Origin: Myxococcus eversor
GTDB taxonomy: Bacteria > Myxococcota > Myxococcia > Myxococcales > Myxococcaceae
NCBI RefSeq assembly: GCF_010894455.1
Contig: NZ_JAAIXY010000003.1
Location: 558,001 to 622,000, forward strand
DNA: 64,000 bases
Reading direction: 5' to 3'
Shown here: positions 1 through 8,473 of the stretch, in pieces
How positions within the stretch are numbered: position 1 is the first letter of the stretch
How the letters are laid out: every line of letters begins with the position of its first letter
The notes under the pieces: model-generated
What the model saw: only the letters and a program-made list of their open reading frames with translations
Databases searched by the model: none
What the model was told of the DNA's origin: nothing
Program-made: the position numbers and the translations under genes

Positions 1-1
1 C

Positions 2-304
2 ACCTCCATCGCGCTGCCGGCGTTCATCGCGCTCTTCTCCTTCCTCGCCGGCCCCCACCAGCTGCGCATCTTCGGCGGGCTGGGGTTCTGGGGGTGGACG
101 GCCCTCTTCGTCATCGGCACGTTCATCGGCGCCGCCACGGGCCCCTACTCCAGCGAGTTGTTGACGGAGGACTTCAGCGCAACTCCAGACCCAGTGCCAG
201 CCGACGGTCCAACGTACCGGACAACCACGACGACGGAGACCGTGACTCGCGAAGTGCGCGTGGAGCGAGTGAGCCCTCCCAGCGAGCCTGTGCGCGAGGA
301 GTGA
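2..304 (+). CDS. C-terminal part of a membrane protein (5' end outside window)
   Basis: An open frame runs in from the left edge and stops at 302-304. The first 50 or so residues are hydrophobic, with two likely membrane segments (ALPAFIALFSFLAG and WTALFVIGTFIGAATG), followed by a short polar Thr/Glu/Arg-rich tail. The missing N-terminus prevents a family call. The last 131 bases overlap, in antisense, the 3' end of the convergent DUF4105 gene, so both C-terminal tails are encoded by the same DNA. Codon use in the hydrophobic part is GC3-rich, as in neighbouring genes, which supports it being real. Confidence 0.6.
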   Translation, partial: TSIALPAFIALFSFLAGPHQLRIFGGLGFWGWTALFVIGTFIGAATGPYSSELLTEDFSATPDPVPADGPTYRTTTTTETVTREVRVERVSPPSEPVREE

Positions 305-3300
305 GCAGCACGCCGAAGGGCCCCGCGCGGCCCAGGAACCACTCCACCTGGAGCCAGGCGCCCGCCTCGTGCGTGAGGCGGGCATCGCCCATCCGCCACG
401 TGGGGGCATAGGCCGCTTCCAGTCTCACCGCGTTGGCGCCGGAGCCCGGAAGGCCCGTGCGGTGCGTCAGCGACAGCCGAGGCCCCGCCGCCGGTGTCAG
501 GGCCTGCTCGCTCCAGTGCATCCGCGCGAGCCCTCCCACGCCCACCGCCGTGAAGCGCGAGAAGCGCGCCCCCGCATCCAGCACCACCAGCGCCTCCGCC
601 TGCACGGTGGCCCGGTAGGGCATGGCCCGCGCCGTGTCCGAGGCCACGCGGGCCTCCGCGCCCCACCCGAGCGAGTCCCACGCGGACTGGCGGAACTGGG
701 GCAAGTCCCGCTGCAAGGTGCGGTAGCCCACCAGCGTCATGTCCGTGGACACCACGCGCGGAGGGCCCCAGCGCGGCTCCAGTGAGAGCTCACCGTCCAG
801 GACGCGCAGCTCGCTGCTCGACTGGAAGCCATGCAGGCGCGAGTCACCCAACGCCTCCGCCATTCCCGCGGTGCGCACGCTCACCACGGGCCGCGCCGCG
901 CCCACGTCGGGGAAGTCCATGCCCACGCTCACCACCGTGCGCGCCGCGCCCGACTCGCGCAGCGCGGTGTCCGCCCACCGGGTCTCGGCCTCCACCTTGC
1001 GACGACGGTCCGCGCCCAGGAAGGCCACCGCGTCGACGTCCGCGAACACGCCGTCATTCAGCTCACCCTGGGCCTCGGTGGCCCGGATGAAGGCGGCCTC
1101 GGTGCGCTCGGCGCGGACCAGGACCTTCAGCTCCCTCGGCGTCGGCGGACGGCGGGGCGCCGTGGCCAGCGCCTCCTGGAACAGCGCCGTGCGGTCCAGC
1201 ACCGCCAGCTTCCGCTGGAGCGCGTCTTCTCGCTCGAAGACCCGCTGACGCTCGCGGATTCCCGCCTCCGCGGAGCCCTTCAGGGGCGTCTTCACCGCGA
1301 GCAACCGCTGGCGTTCGATGCGCAATCGCTCTCCCTCCAACCGGTCCAACGCCGCTCGCTCCACTCGCACCGCATGGGCGACGTAGGCGTGCAGCGTCTC
1401 GCGCACGGAGGCCCGGACCTGGGGCGATGCGGAGTCGAGCACCGCGCGCACCGTCTCCGGCAACGCTCCGTAGGCCTCGTGTCTCGTGTCGGGTTCGGGT
1501 GACTGGAGGCGCGCGTGCAGGTGGAGCAGCCGCGACAATGGGGAGGCATCGACCTGGCCCGTGAGGGATTCGAGGGTCTCTCTGCGCAGGGCGTCCGCGC
1601 GGACGGCGCGGTCTCCGGTGGACTCGAAGGCATCGGGGATGAGCTCCAGCAGGGGGCCGGCGGCGCCTTCCTTGCCCAGCACCTCCAGCTTCGCCAGCAC
1701 GTCGAGCGTCGCGGTGGGCAGGACCCACATCAAGCCGGGGGGACGCACCTGTCGCCCGTGCTCCAGGACTCCATTGAGGAGGAAGAGGAGCGCGCTCGCG
1801 CAGTTGTCGGTGAAGAAGTAGTAGCCCATGTACCCGCGTCGCTCGAGTTCCCAGATGCGCTCCAGCATCCGCTCCTCCTCGCCGCGAGTGAGGCGCAGCC
1901 GGAAGCGGCGGATGGTGCGTTGCTCCAACTCCAACGACTCGTGCGTGAGGTCGCCCATCGTCCCGGTGAGGAAGACGGTGTCGTAGCTGCCCGTCATCCC
2001 CTTCACCACGTAGCCCAGGCCCCTGGGCTCCATTCCCGTGAGCGCCACGAGTTGCACGACGCGCTCGAAGGAGGGGCCTCGCACTTGAGCGCCCTCGCTC
2101 CAGACCGGGCGCAAGAGCAGGTGACCGAAGAGGGACTCGGGCTGGCGTCCCGTGGCCGCGACCAGGAGGACCTCCACGTGGGACAGGAGGTCGAGCTCCG
2201 CCCAGGCATCGAAGGCGGGACAGGCTCCGCGCGAGCTCGGCGCGCCGAGGCCCGTGGCCTCCACCGCCTCCGCGAGGGCACGCGACTTGGAGAACTCCTG
2301 ACAGCGCACCTGCTCATCCACGGAGAGCGCGTCGTCACGCAGGGACTCCACGGGGAGGAAGAACTCCTCGGCGAAGGTCACCAGGTCGAGAGATGCGCTC
2401 CTCTGGCCCCGCTCGCGACTGAAGGCCCCGGCGTAGTGCAGGCGTGCCTTCTCCTTCCAGACCAACGGCCGCTCGAAGGGCTTCATCCATCCCGACAGGC
2501 GACGCCAGTTCGCGGACTGGCTCCACTGCCAGGCGTCGTCCCAGCGCTGCACCACCGCGTGCACCACGGCGCGGCGGCGCCACAGTTGCTCCGACTCGTC
2601 ATCCGTCAGGCGCGACAGGCGCAACGTCGCGCGACGCTCCGTGGACGGTGCGTACCGGTAGAGGTGGAAGCGGGCTCGCTCCTCGGACCAGTCTGGACGC
2701 GCGGCGGTTCCGTCACCCAGTCCCAGGGGCGCGGGCTCCGGGTGGAGGACGAACTCCAGCGGGCCTCCCGGAAAGCGGCGCATCGCCGGAGGCAAGGCGC
2801 CCAGGCCCGCCTCCACCTCACGCACCAGAAACGCGTCGTCCGAGGCGGCGCCTCGCAGCAGGACTCCGGCCCGCTCCAGGGCGTGCACGCGTTCCTTCAA
2901 GGAGCGAGAGCGCTCCGTCTCACCGCGCGTGGGAGCCTCGACCTGCGTCGTCGCTTGCTCGTCTTCACCTGGCGCTGGGTCGACCTCTGGCGCTCGAGAT
3001 GAAGCCTCGACTCGCATCGGGGCCTGCGCGCCTTCACGTGGCGAAGGGGCGACCTCTGGCGCCCGAGATGAGGCCTCGACGCGCATCGGGGCGTGCGCGC
3101 CTTCACGTGGCGAAGGTGCGACCTCTGGCACCGGCCCTTGAGGCGAAGGGGCCTGCGCGTCATCTCGCGGCCCCTCATCAGCCTCTGTCGCGGCGCCTTG
3201 CGGTGCGGCCTCCGCGCGCATCAGCGCATGCGCGTTGTATCTCGGCACCGCCGCGACCTGGAGCGTCGTACCTCGCGGAGGAACTTCATGCGCCCTGTCT

Positions 3301-3383
3301 GGCGGCGCTCCGACATCGACGGGTGCCGCCCACGCGGGCAGCGTGAACGCGAGACTCAGCAGCCACGCCGCCCGGCGGCTCAC
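174..3383 (-). CDS. DUF4105 (Lnb-like periplasmic) protein with N-terminal Pro/Ala/Glu repeats
   Basis: The protein has 1069 residues from a GTG start. Residues 1-19 are a signal peptide ending AWA. Residues about 30-150 are low complexity and hold two near-identical copies of a unit containing EVAPSPREGA and PMRVEASSRA plus a third diverged copy. The DUF4105 core follows at roughly residues 400-560, with the conserved FGHLLLRP segment (about residue 419) and the NCASALLFLL segment (about 526), whose Cys suits a cysteine-protease-like (NlpC/P60-related) fold. The family includes the N-terminal domain of lacto-N-biosidase; its biochemical role is unclear. The C-terminal 350 residues have no recognised domain. 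The start overlaps the stop of the upstream lipoprotein gene by 4 bases, so the two are probably co-translated. The 3' end overlaps the convergent gene at 2-304. Confidence 0.8.
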   Translation of the reverse strand: MSRRAAWLLSLAFTLPAWAAPVDVGAPPDRAHEVPPRGTTLQVAAVPRYNAHALMRAEAAPQGAATEADEGPRDDAQAPSPQGPVPEVAPSPREGAHAPMRVEASSRAPEVAPSPREGAQAPMRVEASSRAPEVDPAPGEDEQATTQVEAPTRGETERSRSLKERVHALERAGVLLRGAASDDAFLVREVEAGLGALPPAMRRFPGGPLEFVLHPEPAPLGLGDGTAARPDWSEERARFHLYRYAPSTERRATLRLSRLTDDESEQLWRRRAVVHAVVQRWDDAWQWSQSANWRRLSGWMKPFERPLVWKEKARLHYAGAFSRERGQRSASLDLVTFAEEFFLPVESLRDDALSVDEQVRCQEFSKSRALAEAVEATGLGAPSSRGACPAFDAWAELDLLSHVEVLLVAATGRQPESLFGHLLLRPVWSEGAQVRGPSFERVVQLVALTGMEPRGLGYVVKGMTGSYDTVFLTGTMGDLTHESLELEQRTIRRFRLRLTRGEEERMLERIWELERRGYMGYYFFTDNCASALLFLLNGVLEHGRQVRPPGLMWVLPTATLDVLAKLEVLGKEGAAGPLLELIPDAFESTGDRAVRADALRRETLESLTGQVDASPLSRLLHLHARLQSPEPDTRHEAYGALPETVRAVLDSASPQVRASVRETLHAYVAHAVRVERAALDRLEGERLRIERQRLLAVKTPLKGSAEAGIRERQRVFEREDALQRKLAVLDRTALFQEALATAPRRPPTPRELKVLVRAERTEAAFIRATEAQGELNDGVFADVDAVAFLGADRRRKVEAETRWADTALRESGAARTVVSVGMDFPDVGAARPVVSVRTAGMAEALGDSRLHGFQSSSELRVLDGELSLEPRWGPPRVVSTDMTLVGYRTLQRDLPQFRQSAWDSLGWGAEARVASDTARAMPYRATVQAEALVVLDAGARFSRFTAVGVGGLARMHWSEQALTPAAGPRLSLTHRTGLPGSGANAVRLEAAYAPTWRMGDARLTHEAGAWLQVEWFLGRAGPFGVLLTPRAQARWEGSLAPRALRESRSPSSWLSGTLDRRLALGLELR

Positions 3384-4201
3384 TCCATCACCCCCGCCGT
3401 CGCCTCCTCGTCACCATGCGCCGCGAGGAAGGCACGTCGGTCCTCGTCGAGCCGCGGATCCGCGCGCGCCAATTCACCCACCCTCGCCAACCAGGCCAGC
3501 GCCCGCTCGGGCGTCAGGGTGCGCGTGTCCGCCATCGCCAGCAGCTCCTGCCGGTTCGCTCGCAGGAGCCGCCCGAAGGTCCCCAGGTTCTCCCGACGGA
3601 TGCTCGCCGCCGACGCCAGGTCCTCCACCGTGGGCCCCGCCCCCAGCGCCAGGTCCTCCCGAAGCTGATGCGTCCGAGAGCGCAAGTACACCTGCGCCGC
3701 GCGCCCCACCTCCTCCGGGGGTGGCGGAGCCCGACGCCGCCGCTCGGCCGCCGCCACGACGCGCCAGATGACCACCCCCAACCCAATCACCGTGGCCGCC
3801 ACCGTCGTCGCCGACACCACGCGCCCGTCGTTGTTCTCGCTGTTGCTCGTCTCCGAGCGCGAGTCCTTCCCCTCCCCACCACTCTCCGACTCGCTGCTCC
3901 CCGTGTCGCTCTGCTTGCTGGAGCGCGACTCGCTGGAGCCCCCCTCTTCGGAGCTGTGGTTCGAATCCCCACTGGAGCCCGCCTCCGACTTGCTGGAGTC
4001 CCCCGACCCGTTCGACGAGTCCCCGGATCCATCCGACGAGCCATCCGACCCGGATCCATCCGAGCCCGAGCCCGAACCGTCGGAAGACCCCTCCGACGCG
4101 CTCATCCCTCCACTCCCCATCGCCCCCGGTGTCCGACAGCCCGTCACACCCAGCAGCACGGCCATTCCCAACGCAATCTTCCCGGTGTGCTTCAACGTCA
4201 T
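3380..4201 (-). CDS. Ser/Gly/Asp-rich lipoprotein with a membrane segment
   Basis: The protein has 273 residues starting at ATG 4199-4201, preceded by an AGGGGG ribosome site. An upstream in-frame start at 4261 is less likely because it would bury the signal peptide. The lipobox is LLGVTGC. Residues about 30-125 are almost wholly Ser, Gly, Asp, Glu and Asn, probably a flexible surface linker. A hydrophobic segment (VVSATTVAATVIGLGVVIW) and a basic stretch follow, then a soluble helical domain of about 110 residues with no recognised family. The stop overlaps the DUF4105 start as GTGA, indicating translational coupling and a shared role in the envelope. The function is unknown. Confidence 0.75.
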   Translation of the reverse strand: MTLKHTGKIALGMAVLLGVTGCRTPGAMGSGGMSASEGSSDGSGSGSDGSGSDGSSDGSGDSSNGSGDSSKSEAGSSGDSNHSSEEGGSSESRSSKQSDTGSSESESGGEGKDSRSETSNSENNDGRVVSATTVAATVIGLGVVIWRVVAAAERRRRAPPPPEEVGRAAQVYLRSRTHQLREDLALGAGPTVEDLASAASIRRENLGTFGRLLRANRQELLAMADTRTLTPERALAWLARVGELARADPRLDEDRRAFLAAHGDEEATAGVME

Positions 4202-4274
4202 CTCAGACACCCCCTGAATGAGCACTCGTTCGTCACGAGCGCATGGACAGACACCGCGCAATCACACGGTAGGA

Positions 4275-4291
4275 ATTCATTTGTCATGAAT
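4275..4291. promoter_or_regulatory. AT-rich dyad upstream of the lipoprotein operon
   Basis: ATTCAT and ATGAAT form perfect 6-base arms around a 5-base spacer. The site is about 75 bases upstream of the minus-strand lipoprotein start, in a local AT-rich patch. This geometry suits a dimeric regulator, but the factor is not known. Confidence 0.3.
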
Positions 4292-4363
4292 CTTATAGCC
4301 AGCGACGTGCCGGGCGCGGACGGGTGTTGTTTCGCGGCCTTGCGACCAACGCCGTGCGTCAAA

Positions 4364-4405
4364 GCGCGAAGCGGACGCGCCAGGGGTGCGTCGCGGGCTT
4401 CGCGC
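4364..4405. repeat. Long intergenic hairpin
   Basis: GCGCGAAGC (4364-4372) and GCTTCGCGC (4397-4405) are perfect 9-base arms, and inside them GACGC (4374-4378) pairs with GCGTC (4388-4392). It lies between divergent genes, so it is unlikely to be a terminator. A leader structure or a small dispersed repeat is more plausible. Confidence 0.45.
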
Positions 4406-4673
4406 CAATGTGAGGGAAATCGCGGGGTTCAAGGGCGACGCGCCGGGCATCGACTGTCGATCCCCGGCGCGCGCTCACATGAAACCTACCGCGAAAGGCC
4501 CTCCCCCCCGGTGGGCCTGCACCTCATTGTCGCGCTGTGCGCATCGCGAAATCCATGCGGGGAAGCCCTGATGTCGGCTTCCACCCGGACGCCTCAGACT
4601 TCAGGGCATGTCGCCGATAAATGCTAAACAACTCACAACTTCGACGTCCTGGTAGGATAGTGGAAGCCACTCA

Positions 4674-5822
4674 TTGCCAGCCTATACTCAGGATATCGTG
4701 ATTCGTTTGAATTCCGAGGAACAGCGTATCCTGGCGGACCTGGAAGCCCTGCTCGCAGAAGCGGAGCCGAGCTCGGAGTCCCTCCCCACGGTCCTGGGCG
4801 CACTGCGCGACACGCTCAAGGCGGAGCGCGCGGTGGCCTATGGCGTGGATGTGGGGCCTGACCGCTTCCATGTCAGTTATTCCTTCAGCTCGGGCTTTCC
4901 CCAACAGCCCGAGGTGGTCTTCGACGCGCTGGAGACCTTCCTGTCGGACCGGGAGAGTCTTTGGGGTTGGTATGATCCAGCCCGCCCCGCACCGGCCCAG
5001 CGCAACCGGGCGCTGCACTTCCGCTCGTTGCAGGAGTCGGAGGCGCGGCAGATGCCCTTGCATGACCAGCCCGCATACGAGGTGGCGCGGCGTCTGGGAT
5101 TGAATGAGGCGGAGTTGGACGCCCAGCGCGACAGGGTCAACACCCGCTCCGGCGCGGTGTACCGGCAGCTGGGCATGGAGCGCATGGCCTTCCTGCGCAC
5201 CCTGGTCTGCGAGGGGCCGTCGCTCCTGGGCTGGCTGGGGTTGGCGCGCGAGGAGCCCTTCACCGAACGCGAGCAGCGGGTGCTCCAGGCCCTGACGCCA
5301 GCGTTGCAGCGGCGGCTGAACATGGAGACGCGGCTGCGCGAGTCCGGGCTGATGTCCACCGCGCTGGAAGTGGCGATGGAGGCGCTCGGGCGCGCCGCCT
5401 GGGTGGTCAGCGGCAGTGGCCGGGTGGTGCACGCCAACAGCGCCGGCCGAGTGTGGCTGGAGCGCGGCGAGCCGGAGCTGATAGAGCAACTTCGCCGGGG
5501 CGCGCAGGGCATCCCCTGTTCGGGCCCGCTGACGCTCACGCCGCTGCGCACCACGGGCCTTCCCGCGCACTACCTGGCCATCGACACGGGCACCGCCTCC
5601 AGCGCCGCCGCGCGCGTGCAGGCCCTGGCCGCGCGCTGGTCGCTCACCGCGCGCGAGTCCGAGGTCCTCACGCACATCGTCCAGGGCGAGACGAACAAGT
5701 CCATCGCCGGCCGACTGGGCTGCGCGGAGCGCACCGTGGAGGTCCACGTCACGCACCTGCTGGCCAAGGCGCACGTGGAGAGCCGCTCGGCGCTCATCGC
5801 CCGCTTCTTCCAGACGTCCTGA
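4674..5822 (+). CDS. LuxR-family transcriptional regulator
   Basis: The protein has 382 residues from a TTG start with GGAAG 7 bases upstream; GTG at 4698 is an alternative. The C-terminal 65 residues are a typical LuxR/GerE helix-turn-helix: LTARESEVLTHIVQGETNKS followed by IAGRLGCAERTVEVHVTHLL. The N-terminal 300 residues lack a receiver domain and a phospho-acceptor aspartate. They look like a PAS/GAF-type sensory region, so it probably responds to a small ligand or protein and not to phosphorylation. It is followed after 15 bases by the metallophosphoesterase gene, possibly in the same transcript. The divergent upstream region contains a hairpin and a dyad that could be targets. Confidence 0.85.
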   Translation: MPAYTQDIVIRLNSEEQRILADLEALLAEAEPSSESLPTVLGALRDTLKAERAVAYGVDVGPDRFHVSYSFSSGFPQQPEVVFDALETFLSDRESLWGWYDPARPAPAQRNRALHFRSLQESEARQMPLHDQPAYEVARRLGLNEAELDAQRDRVNTRSGAVYRQLGMERMAFLRTLVCEGPSLLGWLGLAREEPFTEREQRVLQALTPALQRRLNMETRLRESGLMSTALEVAMEALGRAAWVVSGSGRVVHANSAGRVWLERGEPELIEQLRRGAQGIPCSGPLTLTPLRTTGLPAHYLAIDTGTASSAAARVQALAARWSLTARESEVLTHIVQGETNKSIAGRLGCAERTVEVHVTHLLAKAHVESRSALIARFFQTS

Positions 5823-5837
5823 CCCTAGAATGGGCGG

Positions 5838-7004
5838 GTGAACGACTCCCCAGACGCCCGCCTCCAGGCCGCCCACGCTCATGCCCGACAGGCGGTGGAG
5901 GCAGGTCCCCGCTCCGCGCCCGCGGACGGAGTTCCCCGCGGGCGACGGCTCGCGCTGGGTGACCCGCAGGCGGACTTCGACAAGGTCCTCGCCATCCTCG
6001 ACCACCACGGGCTCCTGGGCGCCGACGGCTGGCTGAAGCCCGACGTGCAGCTCGTCTCGGTGGGAGACCACTTCGACTGGGGCCGTCCCGAGGAGCGCAT
6101 GCACGCGGCGAACAGCGCGCTGGCGCTGGTGGCGTGGCTCGCCGCGCATCCCGCAGACCAGGTCGTCCTGATTCTGGGCAACCATGACCTGGGCCGGGTG
6201 GGAGAGCTGGCCGACTTCGACGACGCCCGCTTCGCCACCGCCCAGGCGGAAGCGGACCGCGTCTACCAGAAGGGGCAGACGGACGAGGCCGGGGAGCGCG
6301 CCTTCCTGGAGCGCTGGCCCGATGTCCCCACGGCGGAGCTGGTGGCCCGCGACTTCGGCAATTTCCTGCGGGCCCAGCGAGCCTGGGTGGAGCACCTCCT
6401 GCGCGTCCGTCGCTTTCGCACCGCGCACGCCGCGGGCCCCGGGCTGCTGGTGCTGCACGCGGGCGTCACGCACGAGGACCTGGACGTGACGGGCCTGCCT
6501 CGCGAGCGCCGCGCGGATGCGGACGCTGTCGCCCACGCGCTCAACGCGACGATGGACGCGGCGGTGGAGGCATGGACGCGGGGGCGCATAGAGGTGCCCG
6601 GACTGCACCAGCCGGGCGACGCCGCGCGAGGCGAGGGCACGGGCATCTTCTACCAGCGCCCCAGCACGAAGCCGGAGGACGCCGAGCGCACGCGACAAAC
6701 GCCGCGCCGACGCTTCGACCCTCGGAGACTTCCCCCAGGGCTCACACAGGTGGTGGGGCACACCCGCGACAAGCGTATCCGCGAGTTGATGGGCGTCACC
6801 TCGGGCGCGGCGCTCGACGGCGTGGTGCGCCACCTGGTGACGGACGGCGCGCGGGTGGACTGCGCGCACGGTGCCCCGCCGGCTACGGGCGCGGCGGAGG
6901 CGGTGCTCGTCTTCGTCGACGGCGGGATGAGCCACTGTCCCGTCGACGCGTACGAGCTGTTCGACCTGGAGCAGCGCGCCGCCGTGCGAGCAACAGCGCG
7001 CTGA
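5838..7004 (+). CDS. Calcineurin-like metallophosphoesterase
   Basis: The protein has 388 residues from a GTG start just after the LuxR gene. Metallophosphoesterase motifs are in order: GDPQAD (residues 41-46, in place of the usual GDxH), GDHFDWG (76-82), GNHD (114-117), then a downstream histidine in LLVLHAGVTHED and a final QVVGHT. The arrangement resembles Shewanella-like and other bacterial PPP-type phosphatases, which hydrolyse phosphoprotein or small phosphate esters with a two-metal centre. The first motif lacks the usual histidine, so metal binding there may be altered. No signal peptide is present, so it should be cytoplasmic. Substrate is unknown. Confidence 0.85.
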   Translation: MNDSPDARLQAAHAHARQAVEAGPRSAPADGVPRGRRLALGDPQADFDKVLAILDHHGLLGADGWLKPDVQLVSVGDHFDWGRPEERMHAANSALALVAWLAAHPADQVVLILGNHDLGRVGELADFDDARFATAQAEADRVYQKGQTDEAGERAFLERWPDVPTAELVARDFGNFLRAQRAWVEHLLRVRRFRTAHAAGPGLLVLHAGVTHEDLDVTGLPRERRADADAVAHALNATMDAAVEAWTRGRIEVPGLHQPGDAARGEGTGIFYQRPSTKPEDAERTRQTPRRRFDPRRLPPGLTQVVGHTRDKRIRELMGVTSGAALDGVVRHLVTDGARVDCAHGAPPATGAAEAVLVFVDGGMSHCPVDAYELFDLEQRAAVRATAR

Positions 7005-7013
7005 ACCCGACGG

Positions 7014-8381
7014 CTACCTCGGCGCGGGCTGCGCTTCCGCCTGGAGCCCGGCGAGCTTCTTCTCCAGGCCCTTCATCATGCGCGGCGACACCTGCGAGGC
7101 CGGCAGCGTCTTGGCATAAGCGACGGCGTCCTCCACCGTCTTCGTGGCGCTGGCGACATCCTTGCGCGCGACGTGGATGTCGACGCGGTTGGACAGCACG
7201 TTGATGCGGCGGGCGCCCTTCACGCGCTCCAGCGCACGGTCACTCGCCGCGAGCGCGTCATCCAGGCGTCCCTGCAGCCGGTACAGCGTGGCCAGCCTCG
7301 CGGGCGGGTTGTAGTCCTGGGGCAGGTCCTTCTCGCTCTGCTCCAGCGCGGCCACGGCACGCTCGGGCGTGCCCAGCTTCATCGCCGCCGACATGCGGTG
7401 CGAGTCGAAGACGGCGCGCGCCTCGGGGTTGGGTGCCTTGGCGGCCTCGGCCTCCAGGAACGCCAGCCACTCGCCCGCGAGGGCCTTCACGCCGGCCTCG
7501 TCCTTCTCCGCCTCGCGCGCGCCCACCCGCATCTCGTAGAGGCCGGAGCGGTCATCCGCCGTCATCTCGATGACCGGAGGCCCCATGGCCTCGACCACCT
7601 TGGCCTCCAGGGCCGTGCGCAGCTCCTTGCTCGCGGCCTGGTCCGGAATCGACAGCGCGCACATCAGGCCCATCATCGAGGCGTTGGCCCACGACAGCGA
7701 GCGCGGCGTGCCCGGCAGCAGCTCCAGCGCCTTCTTCGCGCACGGCTCCACCTGCTGCGCTCCATACATCGCCGTCATCAGCGACTCCACGGCACGGCCC
7801 CGGCGGTTCCAGTCCGCGGGCGCCTCGGCCAGGGCCTCCGTCAGCGTCTCCGCCGCCTCCGCCGAGCGCCCCTCGCCATAGAGCGCGTCACCGCGCGCCA
7901 AGAGCGCCTCCGCGCCGGTGATGCCACCCTTGTAGGCGCGCTCACCGTCCTCGAAGAGCTTCACGAGCTGCTCCACCGTGGCGCTGCCGGCGAAGCGCAG
8001 GAGCGGCTTCTCCTCGCGCGGGTCGATGACGTACAGCGTGGGCCAGAACTCGATGGGGAACTTCTCCTGGAAGGCCGCGTTCTGGGTCAGGTCGGTGTTC
8101 ACCTCCAACCAGACGTAGCGGTCGGCGTGGCGGGCCAGCGACTTGTCCGACAGGACATACGCCTTCATGGAGCGACAGGTGTGACACCACGGCGCCCAGA
8201 CATCGACGAAGAGGGGGATGCCCTTCGACTTCGCCTCGGCGATGGCGCGAGCGTAGTCATCCTCGATGAACGGCAGGGGAGCTCCGGCGTGCGTCGCGTC
8301 CGCGGACACGGGGGTGTTCGTGTTCGCGGCGGTGCAGGCAACGAGCCCCAGCAACAACAGGCAGGCGGCGTGGGTGCGCAT
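7014..8381 (-). CDS. Thioredoxin-domain lipoprotein with helical (TPR-like) repeats
   Basis: The protein has 455 residues from ATG 8379-8381, giving a lipoprotein signal with LGLVAC at residues 11-16. The thioredoxin domain (about residues 38-140) has the active site WCHTC with Cys66 and Cys69, followed by the cis-proline segment FWPTLYVID. It resembles the periplasmic thioredoxin-like part of DsbD. The remaining 300 residues are Ala/Leu/Glu-rich helical pairs, including a clear TPR-like unit near the end (YRLQGRLDDALAASDRALE). It is probably a lipid-anchored periplasmic thiol oxidoreductase that uses its repeats to dock a partner. It faces the convergent metallophosphoesterase gene only 9 bases away and is divergent from the GTPase. 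Confidence 0.85.
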   Translation of the reverse strand: MRTHAACLLLLGLVACTAANTNTPVSADATHAGAPLPFIEDDYARAIAEAKSKGIPLFVDVWAPWCHTCRSMKAYVLSDKSLARHADRYVWLEVNTDLTQNAAFQEKFPIEFWPTLYVIDPREEKPLLRFAGSATVEQLVKLFEDGERAYKGGITGAEALLARGDALYGEGRSAEAAETLTEALAEAPADWNRRGRAVESLMTAMYGAQQVEPCAKKALELLPGTPRSLSWANASMMGLMCALSIPDQAASKELRTALEAKVVEAMGPPVIEMTADDRSGLYEMRVGAREAEKDEAGVKALAGEWLAFLEAEAAKAPNPEARAVFDSHRMSAAMKLGTPERAVAALEQSEKDLPQDYNPPARLATLYRLQGRLDDALAASDRALERVKGARRINVLSNRVDIHVARKDVASATKTVEDAVAYAKTLPASQVSPRMMKGLEKKLAGLQAEAQPAPR

Positions 8382-8473
8382 GGCGGGGGACCCTACCGCG
8401 CCACCGCCACTCTGTCCCCCAGCGACATCCACCTCGCAAGCAACTGGGAACCCGTCCCCGCACATGCTCTGGT

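Larger units (their letters stand above)
4202..4673. other. Divergent intergenic region with dyads
   Basis: This stretch separates the minus-strand lipoprotein operon from the plus-strand LuxR gene and must carry both promoters. It contains an AT-rich dyad at 4275-4291 and a long hairpin at 4364-4405, listed separately. No convincing open reading frame was seen. Confidence 0.6.

Noticed and set aside
4671-6935. A 754-codon open frame on the minus strand
   Set aside because: It lies fully antisense to the LuxR and metallophosphoesterase genes, both with clear family motifs. It is a product of high GC content.
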